Source of the DNA: Bacteroides salyersiae WAL 10018 = DSM 18765 = JCM 12988
GTDB lineage: Bacteria > Bacteroidota > Bacteroidia > Bacteroidales > Bacteroidaceae
DNA length: 64,000 nt
Reading direction: 5' to 3'
Assembly: GCF_000381365.1 (NCBI RefSeq)
Contig: NZ_KB905468.1
Span: forward strand, 232,001 to 296,000
Positions 26,373-34,904 of the stretch are shown here, piece after piece; within the stretch, counting starts at the first letter, position 1; each line of letters opens with the position of its first letter. Below the pieces are notes generated by a model that was not told where the DNA came from, searched no databases, and saw only the letters and a list, made by a program, of their open reading frames with translations. The translations under genes were made by a program, and so were the position numbers.

Positions 26373-27785
26373 TTAGCTAAAACTAAATACAGTTTTATTT
26401 TTTGCCAAATCGTTAATGACATCCATGATCTTCTGCCCGATTTCTTCGGCAGCTTCCATTGTAGATGCCTCGCTATACACACGGATAATCGGTTCCGTAT
26501 TACTCTTACGCAAGTGTACCCATTTGTCGGCAAAATCAATCTTCACACCGTCGATATCATTAATCTCCTCGTTCTTATAGATTTCCTTCACCTTAGCCAA
26601 AATAGCATCCACATCTATTTCCGGAGTAAGATCTACACGATTCTTGGCAATAAAGTAAGGAGGATAAGTAGCACGCAACTCGCTCACCTTTTTACCTTCA
26701 TGAGCCAAATGGCTGAGGAAAAGGGCGATACCTACCAAAGCATCACGTCCGTAATGACTGGCCGGATAAATAACTCCACCGTTGCCTTCACCACCAATAA
26801 CGGCATTGGTAGCTTTCATCTTAGTCACCACATTAACCTCGCCTACCGCCGAAGCATTGTATTCCATACCATATTTACGAGTCACATCACGCAAAGCGCG
26901 GGTAGAACTTAAATTAGAAACCGTATTGCCCGGAGTATGCTTCAATACATAATCGGCTACGGTTACCAATGTATATTCTTCGCCATACATCACACCGTTT
27001 TCACAAATCATAGCCAAGCGATCCACATCCGGATCTACAACAAAAGCCACATCTGCCTTACCGCCTTTCATAAGATTCATGATATCTCCCAAATTCTTTT
27101 CAAGCGGCTCCGGATTGTGTGCAAAGTTTCCGGTAGGCTCACAATAGAGCTTTTCTACATGCTTCACGCCCAAACGTTCCAACAACTCGGGAAGTATAAT
27201 TCCACCAACCGAATTTACACAATCGATCGCCACACGGAAGTCTGCTTTCTTTATAGCGTCCACATCCACCAAGTCGAGTGCCAGCACACTGTCAATATGC
27301 TTTGTGTTATAAGTAAGGTCTTTGCGATAAGAACCGAGATGGTCTACATCGGCATAATCAAATTCTTCCGCTTCGGCAATGCGAAGAACTTCATTTCCTT
27401 CGGCTGCATTCAGGAACTCGCCATGCTCGTTGAGAAGTTTCAATGCATTCCACTGTTTAGGATTATGCGAAGCGGTCAGGATAATACCTCCGCAAGCTCC
27501 CTCCATCGTTACAGCCAACTCGGTAGTAGGAGTAGAAGCAAGATCAATATCTACTACATCCCAACCCATACCCATAAGAGTACCGACTACTACGTTCTTC
27601 ACCATTTCACCGGAGATACGTGCATCACGGCCTACAACGATTTTATTACTGGTCGATTTACATGTTTTACGAATCAAAGTGGCATAAGCCGACGTGAATT
27701 TCACTATGTCAAGCGGGTTCAATCCCTCGCCTGCCCCTCCGCCAATCGTTCCGCGGATACCAGAGATAGATTTGATTAGAGTCAT
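26373..27785 (-). CDS. glmM: Phosphoglucosamine mutase-type phosphohexomutase
   Basis: The 470-residue enzyme belongs to the alpha-D-phosphohexomutase family. The phosphoserine loop is TASHNPK with Ser106; the Mg2+ loop is DPDVDRLA (about 245-252); the sugar loop is GEGNGG (about 334-339); the phosphate loop is RKSNTEPIIRVY near the C-terminus. GlmM converts glucosamine-6-phosphate to glucosamine-1-phosphate for peptidoglycan and LPS; phosphomannomutase remains an alternative. It follows the DUF4827 gene after 46 nt with no visible promoter between them, so the two probably form an operon. Confidence 0.87.
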   Translation of the reverse strand: MTLIKSISGIRGTIGGGAGEGLNPLDIVKFTSAYATLIRKTCKSTSNKIVVGRDARISGEMVKNVVVGTLMGMGWDVVDIDLASTPTTELAVTMEGACGGIILTASHNPKQWNALKLLNEHGEFLNAAEGNEVLRIAEAEEFDYADVDHLGSYRKDLTYNTKHIDSVLALDLVDVDAIKKADFRVAIDCVNSVGGIILPELLERLGVKHVEKLYCEPTGNFAHNPEPLEKNLGDIMNLMKGGKADVAFVVDPDVDRLAMICENGVMYGEEYTLVTVADYVLKHTPGNTVSNLSSTRALRDVTRKYGMEYNASAVGEVNVVTKMKATNAVIGGEGNGGVIYPASHYGRDALVGIALFLSHLAHEGKKVSELRATYPPYFIAKNRVDLTPEIDVDAILAKVKEIYKNEEINDIDGVKIDFADKWVHLRKSNTEPIIRVYSEASTMEAAEEIGQKIMDVINDLAKNKTVFSFS

Positions 27786-27831
27786 AAGGATTTAAATATC
27801 AAAAATTAAAGTTAGTTGTATCAGTGTTGTA

Positions 27832-28530
27832 TTAATCGATAGAAAGTTCCCGTATATCATAGAAGTAAGGATATACTTTCTGCTGTGCAATCGAGTGTCC
27901 GCTCTTCGAAGGAACAATCAACTTTACGTGCGCACCATCTTTCACATATTGCAACGCCATAAGCCAGCCTGCAGGAACAGAAGTACCATACATGCCATCT
28001 ATGGTATAGTCATAATAATAGTAAGAAGAAATCCCCGGCTCCTGCACAAACTGCCCGTAAATAGTAGTCCCACTAACCGTATAGCGGAAGCCTGCCGGAT
28101 AAATATTCAAAGCATCCAAATAAGGATTATCAACATTAGAAGCTAATGTAATAGAGTCCGTAAGAATATCTTTCTCTATAAAGCGTACAAGGATCAGATT
28201 GTTGTTTTCAAAAGGAAGAGCAGACTCCAGATTCGGATAAGGAACAGATGATGCACGCGGAGTTCCAAAACGTTTCACAATCTGCATATAGACACCATTC
28301 GAAAAACCGACATATTGATTGTATCCCGGATAATCGGGTTCACATTTAGTGATGGTATCCACCAGAAATTCACTTTCGGAGATTACCTGAATATTATACT
28401 TATTAATAAAATCATTCACACCATCTCTCTCTTCCTCAAGCATCTCGGCATAGGTCTTCGTATTATCACATGATTGAAAAGCGGCTCCAACAGCCAGCAG
28501 AGAGATAAATAATAATATAAGTTTCTTCAT
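27832..28530 (-). CDS. DUF4827 lipoprotein
   Basis: This 232-residue protein has a lipoprotein signal (lipobox AFQSC, Cys20) and a body with alternating strands and aromatic-rich loops (SSYYYYDYTIDGMYG). I assign it to DUF4827 from memory of Bacteroides homologues. The pattern with GTSVPAGWLMALQYVKDGAHVKLIVPS recalls the FKBP-type peptidyl-prolyl isomerase fold, so a distant relationship is possible. A -7 box (28559-28566) lies 28 nt upstream of the ATG. It precedes glmM on the same strand. Confidence 0.75.
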   Translation of the reverse strand: MKKLILLFISLLAVGAAFQSCDNTKTYAEMLEEERDGVNDFINKYNIQVISESEFLVDTITKCEPDYPGYNQYVGFSNGVYMQIVKRFGTPRASSVPYPNLESALPFENNNLILVRFIEKDILTDSITLASNVDNPYLDALNIYPAGFRYTVSGTTIYGQFVQEPGISSYYYYDYTIDGMYGTSVPAGWLMALQYVKDGAHVKLIVPSKSGHSIAQQKVYPYFYDIRELSID

Positions 28531-28851
28531 TCGTCTGTATCTTAACTATATGTCCGTACAAATGTACCGCAATTTAGTTGAAAATTGAATGTTGAGAGTT
28601 GAAAGTTCAACACTTTTAACTTATTTAGTTCAAAAGAAAGGAGGGAATTAAGAGAAGAAGGAGGATTAAGGGAAGATGGAAGATGAGAGATGGGAGAAAC
28701 ACTATGATTCATTCTATTGGAACTCATTGTTCCGATAGAATGAAACTTAGTGTTGCAACAGAATGAAACTCATCGTTCCAATAAGATAAAACTCATCGCC
28801 TAAAAGGCTCATTTACTTCTTTCATCTCCCATTAATCTCTTCATCTCTTTT
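28531..28851. other. Noncoding region with word repeats and a long hairpin
   Basis: No gene is supported here. Next to DUF4827 is its -7 box (28559-28566). Then come word repeats of the AGTTGAAA/GTTGAGAG type (about 28572-28612) and AAGATG/GAGATG type (about 28672-28697, mirrored by CTTTCATCTCCC and TCTTCATCTC near 28820-28848). Between the last two is the hairpin at 28700-28752 and its tandem copies. A 61-codon minus frame across the repeats is not convincing. Confidence 0.6.
28700..28752. repeat. 24-bp imperfect hairpin with tandem partial copies
   Basis: Arms 28700-28723 and 28729-28752 pair with three mismatches around a TCATT loop; the inner TTCATTCTAT/ATAGAATGAA and GGAAC/GTTCC blocks are perfect. 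Similar units (GAATGAAACTCATCGTTCC, then AAACTCATCG) continue to about 28798. This is a repeat structure, not a coding sequence. Confidence 0.75.
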
Positions 28852-29886
28852 TTAGTTTTCCGTCAGCAACGTTTTATATTTTTTCAATGCTTCTTCAAAA
28901 ACCTGCTTAGCTTCGGCCATCGTACCGGTAAACTCACCGCCTGAGGCATTCAGATGTCCACCGCCATTGAAGAATTCCGCAGCTAACTTATTACAAGGGA
29001 ATGTTCCGACAGAACGCAAGGAGATCTTAATTATCCTTCTCTCTGTATCTTCCCGTAAGAAACAAGAAAAACGAACATTCTTTATTGAAAGAGGGATATT
29101 GACAAATCCTTCGCTATCACCTTTAATATAGTCGAACTTACCTTGTTCTTCTTTAGTCAAAGAAATCAATGCGGAATTGTACTCACGATAGACTTTCATA
29201 TTTGACAATACGTATCCCATCAATCTCAACCGACTCTCCGAATAAGTATTGTACACCTTTCGATAAATATCATCCTTATCAATTCCTTTAGACAACAATT
29301 CGCTTATAATAAAGTAAATCTCACGGTTATTGGAATTATATGTAAACCCTCCGGTATCGGTCATCATACCTGTATAGATACATTCGGCACCTTCACGAGA
29401 AATATCACTGAAATACCCCATACGACAAATCAAACGGAAAACAAGTTCGGAAGTGGAAGAAATTTCCGGATGAGAAATGACGATCCGACAAAAATCTTCC
29501 GGATAAAGGTGATGATCAATCAGGATTTTACGGGCGGGAGAAGTTGCTACCGAATCCGCCATTTCCTCAATACGTTTCAAAGAATTAAAGTCGAGACAAC
29601 AAATAATATCAGCCTCGTTTATCAATTTATCAGCAAACTCCTTATAGCGGTCATAGAGCAGAATATCTTTACTGCCAGGCATCCATTTCAGGAAATCGGG
29701 AAAAGCGTTGGGTACAATAACATTGACGGTTTTATCCTGTGAATCCAAAAATTGGGCTAACCCTAAAGAGGAACCGATCGCATCACCATCGGGCGACACA
29801 TGAGACACAATCACTATCTTATCAGCACGTTCAAACCATTTCGTAAAATGATCTATCTTAGCTTGTTCAATTACTTTAGTCAACAT
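28852..29886 (-). CDS. DHH/DHHA1 phosphoesterase (NrnA-like)
   Basis: The 344-residue protein has a DHH domain (motifs SHVSPDGDAIGSS at about 29-41, DHH in LIDHHLYPEDFC at about 125-127) and a DHHA1 domain ending with GGGHLNASGG (about 308-317). NrnA-type enzymes degrade very short RNA and dephosphorylate pAp. RecJ-type exonucleases share the motifs but are longer, and recJ is present separately at 38702. A -7 box at 29908-29915 gives it its own promoter, downstream of comEC. Confidence 0.88.
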   Translation of the reverse strand: MLTKVIEQAKIDHFTKWFERADKIVIVSHVSPDGDAIGSSLGLAQFLDSQDKTVNVIVPNAFPDFLKWMPGSKDILLYDRYKEFADKLINEADIICCLDFNSLKRIEEMADSVATSPARKILIDHHLYPEDFCRIVISHPEISSTSELVFRLICRMGYFSDISREGAECIYTGMMTDTGGFTYNSNNREIYFIISELLSKGIDKDDIYRKVYNTYSESRLRLMGYVLSNMKVYREYNSALISLTKEEQGKFDYIKGDSEGFVNIPLSIKNVRFSCFLREDTERRIIKISLRSVGTFPCNKLAAEFFNGGGHLNASGGEFTGTMAEAKQVFEEALKKYKTLLTEN

Positions 29887-29907
29887 ATACTATATATTAT
29901 TTCACGG

Positions 29908-29915
29908 CAAAATTA
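29908..29915 (-). promoter_or_regulatory. Candidate -7 element for the DHH phosphoesterase gene
   Basis: CAAAATTA on plus reads TAATTTTG on minus and fits TAnnTTTG. It lies 21 nt upstream of the ATG. Confidence 0.5.
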
Positions 29916-29931
29916 CGATATTTCTTCATAC

Positions 29932-32040
29932 TTAAAGCATAAAGCTCACAGAACCTTCATCCGGCAGTGATATAAAAGGAAGATCCAACTGTCTGCACTC
30001 TTTCCCGTATGCCTGCCGGCGACGATCAGAAAGGGAAGCATCCAATATTACAGTACGAACCGTAAACAACTCCAACAGTTCTTTCAAACAGCCATCATAC
30101 CCCTTACACAAATAAAGATAATCTATAGATAACGGCTGAGCCGCCCATTTGTTCCGCCAACGGTTATCACTAACCACACAAATGCGCTGACCGGAATAAG
30201 AAAGAATATGATCACGATAAGCCAACATATCCCCTGTATAGTCCGTAATTATAGCTTGTGGTGGCTCCAGATGCAAGCGATTCCAATATCCGGAAACAGC
30301 TTTACGCAAGCGGGAAGTATCCGGAATGCTATCTGCATAAATCAGCCAGGAATGCCCATCGGCTGCCAAACAGTGAACCGCAGGGCAGTTACGAACATTA
30401 TAAAACACAAAACCCGGTTTAGGACGATCATTAGCCTGCCGTACCATATGGCAAGTACAAACAGCCAACAAACAGAAAACACTAAGAATCAAATTCCTCG
30501 CTTTGCATGTATTCAAATAGTATCCTAATAAAAAGAGAAAAAGATAGATACCCAATACATCTGTACCGTAAAGCCATATGCCATCAAAGGATGCCCAGGG
30601 AAGTTGCTCTACCCAACGGACGCAAAAGTTCAACAATCCGATCAGCCACTTTACTCCTATCGCAATAATCGATTGAAGAGGAAAATAAGGCGTAAACAAC
30701 AACATGATGACAGTTGCATACATAATAAAGGAAACAAGAGGTATTACCAATAAATTGGTCAGCAAAAAATGTGTAGAGAATCGAGAAAAATACAGAAGTA
30801 CCAACGGAGCCGTACCAATCTGCGCCGCAATAGAGACACTCATCAAACTGCACAGATAATGACCGATGCGGGAATGTACTCCGGGAAACCACCTGTATAT
30901 CCGCGGTTGTAATAGCAATATAGCCGTCACTGCACAAAACGAAAGCTGGAAACCAACGTCAAACAGCCAGACAGGCCGACAGAGAAGCATAAAGAAAGCC
31001 ACCGCAAAAAGCGTATTCAAAGAAAAATTCTTTCGCCGGCTCAGCCCCGACAAAGCAAATAAAGAAAACATAAATACCGAACGAACCACCGAAGCAGACA
31101 GTCCTGTGAAAAAAGCAAATCCCCAAAGAAATGCAATGATCAATAAGGTACGCAACACCGCCATTGCCCGCCAACGCCCCGGCAACCACCGTAGACAAAA
31201 CCAAAGCAACGCATACAAAAAACCGATATGCAAACCGGACAACGCCAGTACATGACTGGAACCGGATACCGAAAAACTCTCGCGTATTTCCTCACTCAAC
31301 CCCTCTTTATACCCCACGGTAAGGGCAGAAAGTACCGCAAAATCATCTCCTTGGAATCCCAGATGACGATAAATGGCCAATACCCGCTCTCTGCAATCAA
31401 ATGCCTTTTGCCGAAACGAATGGACAGCATCTTGTGAAATTCTTCTCCACTTACCCGTATGAACATTTCCAATGGCACTAACCTGATGCCGAAGAAGAAA
31501 ACGGGCATAGTCAAACTCATCCGGATTCCCATTATTGGCAGGAGTAGAAAACCCGGTATAGGCAATTAATTCGTCACCACAACCTAAACATTCACTAAGC
31601 GAATCCCTACTCAAATAAACAATAGCTTTGTGATTCAGCGTTGTTTTTCGATAAGATGAATCAATCCGTTCTGTCAATAATACCCGGCAGAAAACGTTTC
31701 GTTCTTTTATCTGTGGTTCTTCTACAAGAAACATTCGATAAGTCGTTTCTTCACTGCCAAAAGCAAATTCAACCGCCTGCATTTGACAATTCATCCTCAT
31801 AAAACCTAAAACAAAGCAAAAGAAAAAAAGAACAACACCGAATATCCAACGTCTGGAATAGCATTTCTGAAAAGAAGAAAGCATCAATATCCCGAGAAAA
31901 GAAAAGAATAGCGGAAAAACACAAGAGGCAACCCAACCGGATTGCCCCTGGAAAATAAGTTCATCGCTGCAATAAATGCCCACAATCAAAGGGCCTAACA
32001 AGCGAAAAAAAGGATAGCGATGTAGCCAGGCAAAGAGCAT
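29932..32040 (-). CDS. comEC: ComEC/Rec2-family DNA uptake channel protein
   Basis: The 702-residue membrane protein has an N-terminal DUF4131 region (two helices, then an OB-like part at about 95-180) and the multi-helix competence domain (about 215-500, with VLALSGLHIGFLYALLW). ComEC carries single-stranded DNA across the inner membrane in natural transformation. The C-terminal portion (about 530-702) is where a metallo-beta-lactamase domain sits in long ComEC proteins, but no HxHxDH motif is seen, so that nuclease is degenerate or missing. It starts 6 nt after rpe and is probably cotranscribed with it. Confidence 0.9.
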   Translation of the reverse strand: MLFAWLHRYPFFRLLGPLIVGIYCSDELIFQGQSGWVASCVFPLFFSFLGILMLSSFQKCYSRRWIFGVVLFFFCFVLGFMRMNCQMQAVEFAFGSEETTYRMFLVEEPQIKERNVFCRVLLTERIDSSYRKTTLNHKAIVYLSRDSLSECLGCGDELIAYTGFSTPANNGNPDEFDYARFLLRHQVSAIGNVHTGKWRRISQDAVHSFRQKAFDCRERVLAIYRHLGFQGDDFAVLSALTVGYKEGLSEEIRESFSVSGSSHVLALSGLHIGFLYALLWFCLRWLPGRWRAMAVLRTLLIIAFLWGFAFFTGLSASVVRSVFMFSLFALSGLSRRKNFSLNTLFAVAFFMLLCRPVWLFDVGFQLSFCAVTAILLLQPRIYRWFPGVHSRIGHYLCSLMSVSIAAQIGTAPLVLLYFSRFSTHFLLTNLLVIPLVSFIMYATVIMLLFTPYFPLQSIIAIGVKWLIGLLNFCVRWVEQLPWASFDGIWLYGTDVLGIYLFLFLLGYYLNTCKARNLILSVFCLLAVCTCHMVRQANDRPKPGFVFYNVRNCPAVHCLAADGHSWLIYADSIPDTSRLRKAVSGYWNRLHLEPPQAIITDYTGDMLAYRDHILSYSGQRICVVSDNRWRNKWAAQPLSIDYLYLCKGYDGCLKELLELFTVRTVILDASLSDRRRQAYGKECRQLDLPFISLPDEGSVSFML

Positions 32041-32046
32041 TATTTA

Positions 32047-32697
32047 TTATAGCTCTTTCAAACGACGGATCATTCCTTCGGGATCTTCAGCGGCAAATAC
32101 TGCGTTTCCTGCCACTAAGATATCTGCTCCGGCAGCCACCAAACGTGCACCGGTTTCCACATTTACACCACCATCTACTTCGATCAAAGCCTTAGAGCCT
32201 GTACGTTCTATCAAAGCACGAAGTTCACGAACTTTCTCAACCGAGTGCTCTATAAACTTCTGCCCGCCAAAACCGGGATTAACGCTCATAATAAGCACCA
32301 TGTACACATCACGGATGATATCCTGGAGCATTGCCACCGGAGTAGCAGGATTAATGGTCACAGCCGGTTGCATACCGGCCTCCCGAATCTGCTGTACCAC
32401 CCTGTGCAAATGAGGACATGCCTCATAATGTACAGTCATCACATGAGCACCCAATGCCTTCACTTCCTGAATAAATTTCTCGGGCTGCACGATCATCAGA
32501 TGCACATCAAGCGGTTTCTCACTCAACTTTGCCACATATTTCAATACAGGAAATCCAAAGGAAATGTTAGGAACAAATACCCCATCCATAATATCGATAT
32601 GAACCCAATCGGCTTCACTACGGTTTAACATTTCAACATCCTTAGCCAAATGAGCAAAGTCTGCCGAGAGAATAGATGGTGATATCATTGGTTTCAT
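32047..32697 (-). CDS. rpe: Ribulose-phosphate 3-epimerase
   Basis: Rpe interconverts ribulose-5-phosphate and xylulose-5-phosphate in the pentose phosphate pathway. From the ATG at 32697 the protein has 216 residues, the normal size. Motifs include SILSADF at the N-terminus, HIDIMDGVFVPN, DVHLMIV, VNPGFGGQKF and EVDGGVN. The longer frame starting at 32736 is rejected because the -7 box (32734-32741) lies on that start. comEC follows directly. Confidence 0.95.
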   Translation of the reverse strand: MKPMISPSILSADFAHLAKDVEMLNRSEADWVHIDIMDGVFVPNISFGFPVLKYVAKLSEKPLDVHLMIVQPEKFIQEVKALGAHVMTVHYEACPHLHRVVQQIREAGMQPAVTINPATPVAMLQDIIRDVYMVLIMSVNPGFGGQKFIEHSVEKVRELRALIERTGSKALIEVDGGVNVETGARLVAAGADILVAGNAVFAAEDPEGMIRRLKEL

Positions 32698-32733
32698 TAG
32701 TCCGTCTTTTTTTAAGAATTTAGTACAATGATA

Positions 32734-32741
32734 CAAAAGTA
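32734..32741 (-). promoter_or_regulatory. Candidate -7 element for rpe-comEC
   Basis: CAAAAGTA on plus reads TACTTTTG on minus, an exact TAnnTTTG. It places the transcript start about 30 nt before the rpe ATG at 32697. Confidence 0.6.
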
Positions 32742-32766
32742 GGGGGAATAAACGGAAGTAACAAAT

Positions 32767-32940
32767 TTATCCCAAAATAATCCCCTGCAACCCTTGCGGC
32801 AATTGCTGTTCTACATAATAGTTACTTGCAAAAGAACGCAGAAAAGCCAATGTTTGTTCACTGACCCGGAGTCTCTTACTTTCCGGCAAATGCTTTTCTT
32901 CGGGACACTGCTGATGAGAGGGAGTAGTTTTTTTATTCAT
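32767..32940 (-). CDS. Small 57-residue protein between ECF sigma gene and rpe
   Basis: ATG at 32938-32940 on minus opens a 57-codon frame ending with TAA at 32767-32769. The product begins MNKKTTPSHQQC and contains SKRLRVSEQTLAFLRSFA followed by NYYVEQQLPQGLQGIILG at the C-terminus. The composition (Lys/Arg/Gln-rich start, amphipathic middle helix) looks like a real protein, and I have an impression of similar short Bacteroides hypotheticals. It has no signal peptide or membrane segment. It starts 14 nt after a 16-bp perfect hairpin and lies downstream of the ECF sigma gene. A 67-codon plus-strand frame overlaps it and is considered a shadow. Function unknown. Confidence 0.55.
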   Translation of the reverse strand: MNKKTTPSHQQCPEEKHLPESKRLRVSEQTLAFLRSFASNYYVEQQLPQGLQGIILG

Positions 32941-32954
32941 AGGCCTTATATATC

Positions 32955-32995
32955 AAAAGGTTTGTTTCCTTTAGAACGTAGGAAACAAACCTTTT
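32955..32995 (-). terminator. 16-bp perfect hairpin after the ECF sigma gene
   Basis: Arms 32955-32970 and 32980-32995 are fully complementary (AAAAGGTTTG outer part) with a 9-nt loop. It starts 23 nt past the sigma stop. The minus strand has four T in the stem end but no long tail, so it can be a terminator or an attenuator in front of the 57-residue ORF. Confidence 0.65.
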
Positions 32996-33018
32996 AGTAT
33001 ATAGGTACTCAATTAAAT

Positions 33019-33612
33019 TTAGTCTACGGTAAGAACGACTCCATTCTTTTCTGCCATACGACGCAAATTAAGGATGGCATAGCGCATGCGACCCAAAGAA
33101 GTATTAATGCTTACACCTGTTTGCTCGGCAATCTCTTTAAAACTAAGATCTTGATAGAAACGCATATACACCACTTCGCGCTGTTCATCCGGCAAAAATT
33201 CCATCAAACGACGTACATCCGCCAATATCTGCCGGTTGACAATCGTATTTTCTATCGTACCTTCGGCCAAGCCTATATTGTTCAGAATGTTCACTTCCGG
33301 TTCATCGCAAGATACCAGATTCTCGGATTTTTCTTGGCGGAAAGAGTCAATAATCAAATTATGGGCAATACGGCGCAACCATGCTGAGAATTTGCCATTC
33401 TCATTATAACGTCCTTGGCGAATTGTGATAATTGCCTTCATAAATGTTTCTTGAAAAATGTCTTCTGTCATCTCGGAGTTGCGTACTATATAATAAATAT
33501 AGGTATATAGCTTATCCTTATATCTGTTCAGAAGAACATTAAATGCCTGATTCTCTCCTTTAGCATAGAGAGCGACCAACGTTTCGTCAGCCTTGTTATT
33601 CCATGTGTCCAT
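33019..33612 (-). CDS. ECF-type RNA polymerase sigma factor
   Basis: The 197-residue protein has sigma region 2 (about 25-95, with DKLYTYIYYIVRNSEMTEDIFQ in that stretch) and region 4 (about 130-190, with LPDEQREVVYMRFYQDLSF and EIAEQTGVSINTSLGRMRYA). The INTSLGRMRYAILNLR end is typical of a widely conserved Bacteroidales sigma factor that stands alone, without FecR or TonB genes nearby. No anti-sigma gene follows; the small ORF at 32767 is the only candidate partner, which is speculation. No TAnnTTTG box is visible upstream. Confidence 0.9.
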   Translation of the reverse strand: MDTWNNKADETLVALYAKGENQAFNVLLNRYKDKLYTYIYYIVRNSEMTEDIFQETFMKAIITIRQGRYNENGKFSAWLRRIAHNLIIDSFRQEKSENLVSCDEPEVNILNNIGLAEGTIENTIVNRQILADVRRLMEFLPDEQREVVYMRFYQDLSFKEIAEQTGVSINTSLGRMRYAILNLRRMAEKNGVVLTVD

Positions 33613-33916
33613 TACGTATGCGATTAGATATAATTAGCGTAACGTGTTTCTATAGGCATTCATATTTAAAGGATTAATAACTCGGGACAAAGAAAAGGAA
33701 TCCCAATGAAAGAACCAAAAGAAAAGAGAAATATTTTTAATGGAGACAACAATATTAACTCATTGGCGAAGTTAATGATCAATGAAAGAATGAAAGTGGG
33801 CCAATGGACTGCGTTGTAAAATAACGTGAAATATGTCAATTGAATAATCGGCTAATATTGTCAACAGATGAATTTCTTCATTCTCTTCATTCCTTAATTC
33901 TTTCATTCTCCAATTA
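33613..33916. other. Noncoding region with a word-repeat inverted element
   Basis: No gene and no clear -7 box are seen. Its fmt-proximal half (33781-33914) is a word-repeat element: AATGAAAGAATGAAAG at 33781-33796 is mirrored by CTTCATTC/CTTTCATTC words at 33876-33908, with the core-like GGACTGCGTTGT at 33806-33817. The pairing is imperfect. Confidence 0.55.
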
Positions 33917-34885
33917 TTACCTCATCAATGCCGTTTTATCTATTTTATACCCACGCAATAGTTCATCTGTTCTCAGTCGTTTTTTGCCGGGAAGCTGAAG
34001 AGTCAGGATACCTACAAAACCATCAGTCGCAGCTATTTTCAGATAGTTTTTACCGTCTGTAACAATCGTGCCGGGAACCAACTGATGAGTCTCCTGTATT
34101 TTTTCTGTCTCAAACACTTTTACGGCAACCGCTTCACCGGTAGCGTCGGTAAGTTCACACCATGCAGCCGGATAAGGAGAAAGTCCGCGAATAAAATCAT
34201 AAATACGTTTCACCGGTTGATTCCAATCGATTCTACAGGTCTCTTTAAATATCTTCGGTGCAGAACGGAGTTCGCCAACAACAGCCATTTCGTCTTGTGG
34301 AATAGCTTTTACCTCATCATTCAATATTGCATCTACCGTTTCTACAACTAAACGGCCACCTAACACCATCAATTTATCGTGTACGACACCTACATTATCC
34401 GTATCGGCAATAGGAACACGAACTTGCTGAATAACTTCTCCCGTATCTATCTCATGTTTCAAAAAGAAAGTAGTAATACCTGTTTCCGTATCACCGTTAA
34501 TCACCGCCCAATTAATCGGAGCTGCTCCACGATATTGAGGAAGCAAAGAAGCATGCAAGTTAAAAGTTCCCAAACGGGGCATATTCCATACCACCTCGGG
34601 CAACATACGAAAGGCAACTACAATCTGCAAATCGGCTTTCCAATCACGCAAAGCCTGTACAAAAGCCTCATCCTTTAGTTTTTCCGGCTGCAACAGGGGG
34701 AGATCATGATCCAATGCATACTGCTTGACTGGAGAATATTGAATTTTATGTCCACGCCCGGCAGGTTTATCGGGCATCGTAATAACACCGACTATATTGT
34801 ATCCGCCTTCTACAAGGCAACGCAGGCCTTCCACCGCAAACTCGGGCGTACCCATATAAACGATTCTCAGATCTTCTTTCTTCAT
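33917..34885 (-). CDS. fmt: Methionyl-tRNA formyltransferase
   Basis: Fmt adds a formyl group to initiator Met-tRNA using 10-formyl-tetrahydrofolate. From the ATG at 34885 the protein has 322 residues. It has the N-terminal formyltransferase domain with RIVYMGTPEFAV, the FNLHASLLPQYRGAAPINW block (catalytic Asn and His) and DTGEVIQ, then a C-terminal OB-like domain. The longer frame from 34939 would begin in the repeat element and is unlikely. ClC lies upstream, separated by the repeat element at 34905-35066. Confidence 0.95.
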   Translation of the reverse strand: MKKEDLRIVYMGTPEFAVEGLRCLVEGGYNIVGVITMPDKPAGRGHKIQYSPVKQYALDHDLPLLQPEKLKDEAFVQALRDWKADLQIVVAFRMLPEVVWNMPRLGTFNLHASLLPQYRGAAPINWAVINGDTETGITTFFLKHEIDTGEVIQQVRVPIADTDNVGVVHDKLMVLGGRLVVETVDAILNDEVKAIPQDEMAVVGELRSAPKIFKETCRIDWNQPVKRIYDFIRGLSPYPAAWCELTDATGEAVAVKVFETEKIQETHQLVPGTIVTDGKNYLKIAATDGFVGILTLQLPGKKRLRTDELLRGYKIDKTALMR

Positions 34886-34904
34886 ACTATAAATAATTAA
34901 ATAA

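Noticed and set aside
28542..28727. 61-codon minus-strand ORF
   Set aside because: Its sequence is made of the intergenic word repeats (SSLNPPSSLNSLLSF, FQLSTFNFQ) and crosses the -7 box of the DUF4827 gene.
32794..32997. 67-codon plus-strand ORF
   Set aside because: It lies antisense to a more protein-like 57-codon frame, runs through the hairpin at 32955-32995 and has no -7 box or family resemblance.
33019..33612. Naming this sigma factor EcfO (oxygen-stress sigma of B. fragilis)
   Set aside because: I cannot distinguish it from other lone ECF sigma factors by sequence alone, and no Reo-type anti-sigma gene lies beside it.
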